NCBI GenBank assembly: GCA_022821935.1
Contig: JAJECR010000040.1
Span: 1 to 6,284 of the forward strand
Direction of reading: 5' to 3'
Source: Candidatus Latescibacterota bacterium
Lineage (GTDB): Bacteria; JAAXHH01
DNA length: 6,284 bases
Shown: in pieces, positions 1 to 5,529 of the stretch
Layout of the letters: each line of letters starts with the position of its first letter
How positions within the stretch are numbered: position 1 is the first letter of the stretch
The notes under the pieces: generated by a model
Databases searched by the model: none
Told to the model about the DNA's origin: nothing
Seen by the model: only the letters and a program-made list of their open reading frames with translations
Program-made: the position numbers and the translations under genes

Positions 1-68
1 GGCCAACTCGCGTCGCGGCTCGGCGGTTGCCACCTGACCCGTTGGGGCGTCGATCGGCGCTTGGGCGC

Positions 69-2090
69 TCAGACCGGATTCACGATTTGAGCGACGCGGA
101 ACTTCATCTTCTTGTTGGGGGAAGATGTAGGGAAGGGATTGAATTTCAGCTTGTAACTCTCGGGTACCACCTCCAGCTTCAGGTGGTAGGCGATGAGCAG
201 GATATTGACGGTCATCTGGAGTTCCACCCACCGACTTCCAAGGCAAGTGTGCGTTCCCAGGCCATAGGGAGCGTAGGCGCCCGGGGTGGTGTGTTCGGCC
301 CGATCCGGCAGATAGCGGTCGATGTCGAATTCCAGCGGGTTCTTGAACAGGTCGCCGGAGTAGTGAGAGGCGGTCTGGCAAATCAACAGCATGGTCTTGG
401 CCGGGATCTCATAGCCACTGACGATACATTCGTTCATGACCGTTCTCAACTGCCAGGGAATCACGGGGTAGAGGCGCGCCGACTCCAGGCAGAGGCGGTG
501 GGTGACATCGATGCTGTCGAGGGTGAATTCCTTTGCTTCCGGTTCACGCCCATTGCCGAACAGCAGCTCGGCTTCCCGATGGATCTTGGCGTACAGGTCC
601 GGGCGTCGAGCCATGGAATACACCGCGAAGGCGAGTCCGCTGCCGAGATAGATGCTGGCGACCATTGAGGCCACAAACGGAAAGGTGATGTCCGTTTCCG
701 GCAGGAACTGTGGATCGTTCTTGTGGAGTTCGAGAATCGCGTCGGCAAGATCCGGCGGTTTCCCCCTTCGCTGGGCCGGCGTGTGGGATGCGATTATCGC
801 CTCCTGGAGCTCACGGACACGCTTCCCGTAGCGTTTCATTTTCGGCGTCCGCAGCATGAACTGCGGCAATGCGCCCTGAACCTGTGTCACCAGCGCGCGG
901 TGTTCATATTCAAGCAGTTCGTCGACGTAGTGGCTGCAGTCCACCCCGATCATCAGGTGCGAGATTTGACTGCTGACGTGGTTCTTGAAGGCGGTGGCGG
1001 CGACGAAGACCTCGCCTTCGTTCCATCGTCGCAGTGACTGTCTGCATTGGTGAAACAACTCCGGCAGCTTTCGCCCCAGCGCAGCGCGGGAATAGGCGCC
1101 CTGCAGCGTCTTGCGCATCCTGTAGTGCTCGGCGCCATCCATGCCCGGCAGGGTTCGGGTGGCGCCGAAGGCCCGTTCCAGGTCCTGGATGTAGTCCTTG
1201 GAGCGAAGGTAGAACCTCCCGTACTTGTTGATCCACTGATTGGTGGTCGGCCCCATCAGGGCGACTACAGTCGACTTTCGGACCTTGAAGGGAAGTTGCA
1301 CGACCGGCCCGTGCTTCTGGAAGATTCCGTGCATCGCCTTCGGAATATTGCCCGAGACGAATTCCCGCTGTCGCAGGATGTCGGTGAATCCGAGCTTGGG
1401 AATGGGCTTGGTCTGGATGACACGCCGGGTCTTCGGGGTCAGGGTGCTGTCCCTTACCGCGCTGGCAACCGACCGCCCAATCAGATCCAGCTTGGAGAGC
1501 GTCTCGATCCGCTCGAGCTTCTCCTCGTAGTCTTCCGGTGAAAGCACCAGCTTGAAACCGCCGCAGGTGTGCATCAGGGCAATGAGAATGGCGTCGCTCG
1601 GGTCCGGGATGTCGTCGTTGAGGATGACGCTCAGGACTCTTGCCTTGGCTTCCTGGCGGATTTGGAGGTCGGCAGTCTGGTAGGTTCCCGAACGTGAGAC
1701 CGAGCGCGAAAGTCCCCAGAATCCACCGCTCTCGTAGTCGAGAATTTTCCTCTCCACCAGGCGATCCAGCGTGGTTTCCACGATTTCGTCGGAACGGCCC
1801 GCGGTCCGTTCGATCCAGTATTGAGTGTCCGAGGTTTCCCGGGACTCGACGATCTCCTTGAGCGTGGGGTCGAGCAGGTTGTCTCCGGTCGGAGTGGGAT
1901 CGGTAAGATACATCCGGTTCAAATCGCTGTCGATTCGATCTTCCAGCGCCAGATCGGCAATGACGGCGCCGGCCATGACGCAGGAGAAACTCCAGCCTGG
2001 AACCATTTCCAGGTAGCCGCTCTGTTCGTTGAGCATCAGGAGTACCAACTCTTCAGCGAGGCGTATTGGGGATTGCGCGGCCGAATTCAT
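69..2090 (-). CDS. GPP34 (GOLPH3-like) domain fused to cytochrome P450
   Basis: Predicted heme-thiolate monooxygenase-type protein of 673 residues with an extra N-terminal domain. Residues about 11-205 match the GPP34/GOLPH3 pattern: LAEELVLLML at the start, GDNLLDPTLKEI at 69-80, LDRLVERKIL near 108-117, and a late helix around ILIALMH. The P450 part covers about 245-673. It shows a C-helix HYRMR (H322, R326), the K-helix ExxR (E536, R539), and a heme loop YGLGTHTCLG at 609-618 with C616 as the expected axial thiolate. That loop has Tyr for the usual Phe and His for the usual Arg. A normal bacterial P450 is about 400-450 residues, so the extra length is the fused domain. The I-helix (about 471-497) has Ile-Tyr where an acid-Thr pair is expected. 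The ATG start is the only one between an in-frame upstream stop and the domain; the Shine-Dalgarno signal is weak. I see no transmembrane segment and no redox partner gene nearby. The substrate is unknown. The family calls are strong; the function is open. Confidence 0.93.
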   Translation of the reverse strand: MNSAAQSPIRLAEELVLLMLNEQSGYLEMVPGWSFSCVMAGAVIADLALEDRIDSDLNRMYLTDPTPTGDNLLDPTLKEIVESRETSDTQYWIERTAGRSDEIVETTLDRLVERKILDYESGGFWGLSRSVSRSGTYQTADLQIRQEAKARVLSVILNDDIPDPSDAILIALMHTCGGFKLVLSPEDYEEKLERIETLSKLDLIGRSVASAVRDSTLTPKTRRVIQTKPIPKLGFTDILRQREFVSGNIPKAMHGIFQKHGPVVQLPFKVRKSTVVALMGPTTNQWINKYGRFYLRSKDYIQDLERAFGATRTLPGMDGAEHYRMRKTLQGAYSRAALGRKLPELFHQCRQSLRRWNEGEVFVAATAFKNHVSSQISHLMIGVDCSHYVDELLEYEHRALVTQVQGALPQFMLRTPKMKRYGKRVRELQEAIIASHTPAQRRGKPPDLADAILELHKNDPQFLPETDITFPFVASMVASIYLGSGLAFAVYSMARRPDLYAKIHREAELLFGNGREPEAKEFTLDSIDVTHRLCLESARLYPVIPWQLRTVMNECIVSGYEIPAKTMLLICQTASHYSGDLFKNPLEFDIDRYLPDRAEHTTPGAYAPYGLGTHTCLGSRWVELQMTVNILLIAYHLKLEVVPESYKLKFNPFPTSSPNKKMKFRVAQIVNPV

Positions 2091-2231
2091 GATTTTCGTA
2101 TCCGGATTGGGGCGCTCACGATCGAGGCGCCTGCCGGGAGCCGGTCATTCGGAGGCACCGATCATCCAGCCTTCGCGGCACAAGCGTCGTCGCCCCCGTC
2201 CGACAATGGTTCGGCCATCGAGAATCGGGGC

Positions 2232-2255
2232 GAGCCAATTGATGGCGATTGGCTC
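2232..2255. promoter_or_regulatory. Perfect 8-bp inverted repeat, operator or leader hairpin
   Basis: GAGCCAAT at 2232-2239 and ATTGGCTC at 2248-2255 are exact reverse complements separated by 8 bases. The element lies 142 bases upstream of the P450 start codon. It is not followed by a T-run on either strand, so it does not look like an intrinsic terminator. It could be a dimeric repressor operator or a hairpin in the P450 leader. No specific regulator can be named. Confidence 0.45.
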
Positions 2256-2340
2256 CCATCTTAGCATACTGCTATTCATCCCGGCTTTTCGCGCCAAGCC
2301 ATATTGAAGGCTTGGACACGCGGCGCGCCAATAGGCAGTT

Positions 2341-2420
2341 CGTCTTCAAAAGAAATATATCAGGTATATGTGTATCTATCGTGTATAAAAAGGGCATAGT
2401 GGTGAATAATAAATGACTAT
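2341..2420. promoter_or_regulatory. AT-rich putative promoter zone
   Basis: About 70% of these 80 bases are A or T by direct count, in clear contrast with the GC-rich surroundings. On the plus strand there is a TATAAA at 2384-2389, and GTGTAT occurs twice, at 2370-2375 and 2381-2386, 11 bp apart. No good -35 hexamer sits at the right distance on the plus strand, and none was found for the minus strand. I read it as the likely site of transcription initiation for one or both divergent genes, without assigning a start point. Confidence 0.35.
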
Positions 2421-2474
2421 TGATGATTCCCTCAATCGGTAAGCGGCGGGACGTCAATAGTGTATTCAGGAAGA

Positions 2475-2704
2475 CCGCCGTCGTGCCGGCGGAGGAGGCT
2501 GTGGGCGGGGCGTGTCCGTCCAAGGACGGGTGGCAAGCCCTCGGGTGAGCATGCAGCGGAATAATCCGGCGCCACTCGGTATTCCATGTCTCCGGCAGGA
2601 CCCACGGGCTTCGAGCCTCCGGTTCAAGCGCGAAAATGCCTTGCCTTGCAACCGGCTGCTTGAGTATGGTGGGCCTTATCTGTTCAAGAAATAGGGGATA
2701 ACAG
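2475..2704. other. Cluster of small hairpins, possible structured RNA
   Basis: Successive self-complementary segments were found by eye. They are CCGCCG/CGGCGG (2475-2480 with 2487-2492); CCGTC/GACGG with a 4-base loop (2516-2529); GGAATA plus CCG pairing with CGG plus TATTCC, with a 2-base bulge (2558-2585); GGCT/AGCC (2607-2617); CCGGTT plus CAAG pairing with CTTG and AACCGG around one bulged C (2619-2655); and CTGTT/AACAG (2680-2704). The density suggests a folded leader or non-coding RNA. The strand is undetermined, although the plus strand would place it between the AT-rich zone and the YjbQ-like gene. It matches no RNA class I recognise. Short stems also arise by chance in GC-rich DNA. 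Confidence 0.3.
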
Positions 2705-2720
2705 GATTTCTGATATTCTA

Positions 2721-2822
2721 AGTGGTCCAATTTTCGGGTAGCGGACGACCTGGTTCCGGCCCTATATCAGGGGATACCATCCTTCCCCGGGGCAGGTCGT
2801 GACCGATCCATTCGTGACCACT
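2721..2822. promoter_or_regulatory. Nested inverted repeats before the YjbQ-like gene
   Basis: Three stems nest inside one another: AGTGGTC (2721-2727) with GACCACT (2816-2822), ACGACCTG (2745-2752) with CAGGTCGT (2793-2800), and GGGGA (2770-2774) with TCCCC (2784-2788). The element ends 26 bases before the ATG at 2849. The right side also carries a direct repeat TCGTGACC at 2797-2804 and 2812-2819, 15 bp apart, and a palindrome GGTC-GT-GACC at 2795-2804. It could be a folded 5' leader controlling the downstream gene, or a set of binding sites for a DNA-binding regulator. The sequence does not decide between these. Confidence 0.4.
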
Positions 2823-2848
2823 CTGCACAGAAATGAGGATGACCGCCA

Positions 2849-3946
2849 ATGATCCTGGTAAACCGGCACACCAATAGCGGAGGGGCGCCTTTCCATGCCA
2901 CGCTGAGCATCAAGCCGACTTTCCGCGTTGGACTGTACGATGTAAGGCGCAGGTTGAGAGAGGAGTTCAAGTCGGACTTCACCCGGTATTCCAAGGAGTT
3001 CTACATCTCGGACCACACCACGGCCGGCTATCTGGACCAGCGCCTCGTCGAGCTGCTCGAACACGACAGCGTCAACATCCGCGATTACCTCAAGGTCTTC
3101 CAGCAGCTCTTTCCTCCCGACGCCGGCTACATCCACGACAAGCTCAACTTGCGGACCGAACTCTCCGACCAACAGCGCGCCGTCGAGCCACTCAACGCCG
3201 ACTCCCACCTCATGTTCATGGGGGGCGGACTGCGGAACTGCGCATCCTACGAACTGTCGGGAAACGAGCCGGTCTGGTTCGTAGAGCTGGATGGGGTCCA
3301 TACGGGCGGCACCCGGAGCCGGCGCACGACGGTGATCGCATACAACGGCGAGGAGGATGTCGCCCGGGTGCAGCTACAGGTGGCGGCATCGCCGCACTCC
3401 ATCGACGCCCAGAACCTGCGCGACCCGCATATCGGCCTCATCAGCCAGCTTCAGAGGCTGGCCCGGGAACACCAGGTGTCATTCGGCCGCTTCGACGTGT
3501 CCCTCCCGACGAACGAGCGCCACGCCGGGCTGACCGTTAACGAGTACGAAACCCTGCTCATGACCCACGATCTTCGCGAAGTGCTGAAAAATCCCCTTCG
3601 TTTCATGGCGCGGATAGGCAAGGAGGCGATCCAGGCGCCCCTGGCCATCCCGACCAAGGCCCTCAACTATGCGCAGTACGACGCCGTGCAGCTCTTCAAT
3701 GAGATCGTGGATCGAGTGGGCGTCCGGCGTTCGGTGGTGGAGCTGCTCGTCAACCGGGCGCTGGCGATTCCGTTTGCCCATTTTCTGCGCATGAAGCGGG
3801 AGATCAGCCTGCCGGTTTTGGACCGCCGAGGCGAAGGGACCGGCGAGATCGGCTGGGGCACCTACCAGAGCCCGATTCTGGTCCAATGGAAGGTCGCCGG
3901 CAGTCCGACTCGGACACTGAATGTAAGGCTGGTGCGGTTCGTGTAG
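2849..3946 (+). CDS. YjbQ/UPF0047-like protein with extra C-terminal domain
   Basis: A 365-residue protein whose first half follows the YjbQ (UPF0047) pattern: HTTAG at 56-60, YIHD at 94-97, NADSHL at 116-121, a Gly-rich stretch near 125-127, then VWFVELDG at 142-149 leading into a basic strand. These match the family's HTSA, YxHD and xSHI segments, and the histidines H56, H96 and H120 are kept. YjbQ proteins are normally about 130-140 residues; E. coli YjbQ has been linked to a weak thiamine-phosphate synthase activity, but its real role is unsettled. Residues about 180-365 match nothing I know. They contain predicted helices around 276-316 and a strand-rich end. The start is supported by AGGA at 2836-2839, nine bases before the ATG. 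No signal peptide or membrane segment is seen. The gene is divergent from the P450 gene and convergent with the prenyl synthase gene. Family assignment of the first half is probable; enzymatic activity is not claimed. Confidence 0.8.
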   Translation: MILVNRHTNSGGAPFHATLSIKPTFRVGLYDVRRRLREEFKSDFTRYSKEFYISDHTTAGYLDQRLVELLEHDSVNIRDYLKVFQQLFPPDAGYIHDKLNLRTELSDQQRAVEPLNADSHLMFMGGGLRNCASYELSGNEPVWFVELDGVHTGGTRSRRTTVIAYNGEEDVARVQLQVAASPHSIDAQNLRDPHIGLISQLQRLAREHQVSFGRFDVSLPTNERHAGLTVNEYETLLMTHDLREVLKNPLRFMARIGKEAIQAPLAIPTKALNYAQYDAVQLFNEIVDRVGVRRSVVELLVNRALAIPFAHFLRMKREISLPVLDRRGEGTGEIGWGTYQSPILVQWKVAGSPTRTLNVRLVRFV

Positions 3947-3950
3947 CGAC

Positions 3951-3970
3951 GGAGACCGCATCACGTCTCC
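3951..3970. other. Small hairpin between convergent genes
   Basis: GGAGAC (3951-3956) and GTCTCC (3965-3970) form a 6-bp stem with an 8-base loop, beginning four bases after the TAG of the YjbQ-like gene. A further GAGAC occurs at 3997-4001 and could pair alternatively with GTCTC. No T-run follows directly; the nearest is at 4015-4020 on the plus strand, 45 bases further on. It may help end transcription of the YjbQ-like gene, but it does not meet the usual form of an intrinsic terminator. Confidence 0.25.
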
Positions 3971-4046
3971 TCGTGGACGAATCCGACATCCTCCCTGAGA
4001 CCCGGCGCGACAGCTTTTTTCGATCGGCTTTGGTCTACAGTACCCC

Positions 4047-5123
4047 TCAGCTCCCGATATTCAAGGACTTTGCCGTTTGCATCTTCACGGTGCCGGGCAG
4101 GCCCCGGGTGACCGTGGTGAACAGGAACTTCAAGGCGGAATCCGACCGGGCCAGAACGCTGGTCAGGACAACGAGCGCAACGACACTCAACCGTGACAGT
4201 TTTACGTTCCGGCCGTTCCCGAATGAAGGCGTCCGGTAAAGGGACCGCAACGTGAGGACGGACAAGCCCAGGCTCCATAGCAGATATCGGCGCAGACCGG
4301 CTTCATGGGCGGGAATGAGCAGAACGTAGCGCAATCCATCCCGGAGCTGGCGCATGGCGACCGCCACGATTTCGAAGAACCCCTTGAGGAACCTTGGATC
4401 GGCCTTGCCGGGGGCCAGACGCTCCAAGTCAAAACCTGACGCCCGGAACACGTCTCTGGGGAGCCAACACACGCCGCGCCGCCTGTCGTCCCACAGGTCC
4501 TTGAGAATGTTGGTCATCTGCAGTCCCCGGGCGTAGGCTACCGACAACGCCAACAGATCCTGCCGTTGCTTGTTGACTTCGGCCGAGTAGTCGCAGAACA
4601 ACTCGGTGAGCATCTCGCCAACAACTCCCGCGACGTAGTAGCAATAGCGATCCAGACAGGCAAGGTCCTTCAGACCAACCGGGACCCGGGTCTCCTGGAA
4701 CTCCATCATGCCGCGAGACATGATGCGCAAGCAGCGCACGATCGCCGCGCGCTGGCTGGAGTTGAGACTTGCAGTGATACGGATCACGCGGTTGGAGCGC
4801 GCGACAAGGTCCCGCTCCTGCTCGGTGGTCGATGACGACAACAATGCGCTCAGGTCCCGAGCGAAAAGGGTCGCATCTTCACGACCGGCAATCATTTGCA
4901 CGAACCGGTCCAGGAATGCCTGTTTTTGTGCCAGTGAAAGTGCGGGCTCGTCTTCGATGGTGTCGGCAATCCGGCACAGGAGATAAGCGTTGGTCACGGG
5001 CCATCGCAAGCGATGGGGGAGCTGTGGAATGGTGAGAGCGAAGGTGCGTGAAACGTCTTGCAGCAACCGCGCCTGGCAGGCAAGATCGCTATCGGTCGGT
5101 CCGTTTGAGGGGGTCGCGCTCAT
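4047..5123 (-). CDS. Squalene/phytoene synthase-family enzyme, probably squalene synthase
   Basis: A 358-residue trans-isoprenyl diphosphate synthase that joins two prenyl diphosphates head to head, most likely two farnesyl diphosphates to give presqualene diphosphate or squalene. Both Mg-binding aspartate motifs are present: DTIED at 54-58 and DLWDD at 209-213. The SRTFA segment at 25-29 and the YYVAGVVG signature at 162-169 are also intact, as is NILKD before the second motif and CWLPRDVF after it. The C-terminal region has a short hydrophobic stretch (about 312-325), which may help membrane association. Length and the CYYVAGVVGEML region fit squalene synthase better than phytoene synthase, but product specificity cannot be read from motifs. 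Hopanoid, sterol or carotenoid precursors are all possible. The ATG is chosen because the family pattern begins soon after it; a strong Shine-Dalgarno site is lacking. Downstream on the same strand lies a convergent gene; upstream lies ispH, which supplies the C5 precursors. Confidence 0.93.
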   Translation of the reverse strand: MSATPSNGPTDSDLACQARLLQDVSRTFALTIPQLPHRLRWPVTNAYLLCRIADTIEDEPALSLAQKQAFLDRFVQMIAGREDATLFARDLSALLSSSTTEQERDLVARSNRVIRITASLNSSQRAAIVRCLRIMSRGMMEFQETRVPVGLKDLACLDRYCYYVAGVVGEMLTELFCDYSAEVNKQRQDLLALSVAYARGLQMTNILKDLWDDRRRGVCWLPRDVFRASGFDLERLAPGKADPRFLKGFFEIVAVAMRQLRDGLRYVLLIPAHEAGLRRYLLWSLGLSVLTLRSLYRTPSFGNGRNVKLSRLSVVALVVLTSVLARSDSALKFLFTTVTRGLPGTVKMQTAKSLNIGS

Positions 5124-5213
5124 GCCGCCGACGCTTTGGGTAAGCCGAAGGTAAAGAGCTTGAAGAGAACATTCAATGCCGGGTTGGAGTGCACCGGGAC
5201 ACTTGCCAGAAAC

Positions 5214-5253
5214 AACAGTGAATAGTGGCTAGTGATTAGTGGATAGTGATTAG
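5214..5253. repeat. Degenerate 7-bp tandem repeat (NNTAGTG)
   Basis: Read on the plus strand, the units are AACAGTG, AATAGTG, GCTAGTG, ATTAGTG and GATAGTG, followed by a partial ATTAG. Four units match NNTAGTG exactly and the first has C for T. The array is noncoding and AT-richer than its surroundings, 91 bases upstream of the prenyl synthase start. It may be a simple slippage-derived repeat; similar short heptad runs occur in many bacterial intergenic regions. No binding protein is suggested by the sequence. Confidence 0.75.
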
Positions 5254-5262
5254 ACCCAAACG

Positions 5263-5514
5263 TTAAGCAACTTGTCGGTCTCGGCGCAGCAGTTCAAAAA
5301 ACGCAACCAAGTCGTCAGGCACGTACCGGTTCCTGAAATCCTCCGTTGACCACTCGCCACGCTTCTGAAGCCCCTCTGTTTCACTCTGAATGATCCGTCC
5401 CGTCGTGCGGGCTAGGATGTGGTCAGCCTCCCGGTGGGAATTGCGGACAGCAGTCGCTTGCAACCGGCCAACCCGGGCGCAACCCGATTGCAATCCGCCG
5501 TGTGCGCGGTCCAC
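5263..5514 (-). CDS. Doubtful small hypothetical ORF downstream of ispH
   Basis: An 83-codon frame beginning with GTG and ending in TAA. I recognise no family. The last third (about 55-83) reads like protein, with an acidic-hydrophobic helix around DDLVAFFELLRR, while the first part is basic and composition-like. By hand count roughly 63% of its third codon positions are G or C, which does not argue strongly for coding. The frame is the same as that of ispH, directly after the ispH TGA stop, with no stop between. It could be a real small gene, a decayed remnant, or chance. No clear ribosome binding site precedes the GTG. Confidence 0.2.
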   Translation of the reverse strand: MDRAHGGLQSGCARVGRLQATAVRNSHREADHILARTTGRIIQSETEGLQKRGEWSTEDFRNRYVPDDLVAFFELLRRDRQVA

Positions 5515-5529
5515 CGGTCGCTTCGCCCT

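Larger units (their letters stand above)
2091..2848. other. Long divergent intergenic region
   Basis: These 758 bases separate the divergent P450 and YjbQ-like genes. I see no convincing protein gene. An open frame on the minus strand (2272-2730) starts with TTG and crosses both AT-rich and GC-rich DNA without a recognisable domain, and a 60-codon plus-strand frame (2512-2694) is similarly weak. The region does hold regulatory-looking structure, listed separately: an 8-bp inverted repeat at 2232-2255, an AT-rich stretch at 2341-2420, clustered hairpins from 2475 to 2704, and nested inverted repeats at 2721-2822. It most likely carries the promoters of both flanking genes and perhaps a structured leader or small RNA. 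Confidence 0.7.
5124..5529. other. Spacer between ispH and the prenyl synthase gene
   Basis: A 406-base region between two same-strand genes. It holds the 7-bp tandem repeat at 5214-5253 and a doubtful small frame at 5263-5514. A very weak promoter-like pair for the synthase gene can be found on the minus strand (TTGAAT at 5171-5176, 17-base spacer, TACCTT at 5148-5153), but the second hexamer matches the consensus at only three positions. The gap is long for an operon, so separate transcription of the synthase gene is plausible. Confidence 0.6.

Noticed and set aside
57..68. GCGC-TTGG-GCGC hairpin at the P450 stop as a terminator
   Set aside because: Only a 4-bp stem, it touches the stop codon and no T-run follows on the minus strand.
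27..668. A 213-codon plus-strand open frame
   Set aside because: It lies antisense to the P450 domain, whose motifs are clear on the other strand. It is a shadow frame in GC-rich DNA.
2512..2694. A 60-codon plus-strand frame starting with GTG, with a GGAGG-like sequence upstream
   Set aside because: The spacing from the purine run to GTG is about 13 bases, the product has no recognisable features, and it lies inside the hairpin-rich stretch.
2692..2709. Sequence resembling the I-SceI homing endonuclease site (TAGGGGATAACAGG)
   Set aside because: It has an extra G and a diverged right end compared with the known site, and no intron or endonuclease gene is present. Treated as coincidence.
2272..2730. 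A 152-codon minus-strand frame in the intergenic region
   Set aside because: It begins with TTG, has no recognisable domain, and crosses both AT-rich and GC-rich DNA. It also overlaps the hairpin cluster.
2721..2848. TPP riboswitch before the YjbQ-like gene, considered because of the thiamine link
   Set aside because: The conserved CTGAGA and ACCTGATC-type core segments of the TPP aptamer are not present on the plus strand.
3479..3964. A 161-codon minus-strand open frame
   Set aside because: It is antisense to the YjbQ-like gene, which has a good ribosome binding site and family motifs; no domain is seen in the antisense product.
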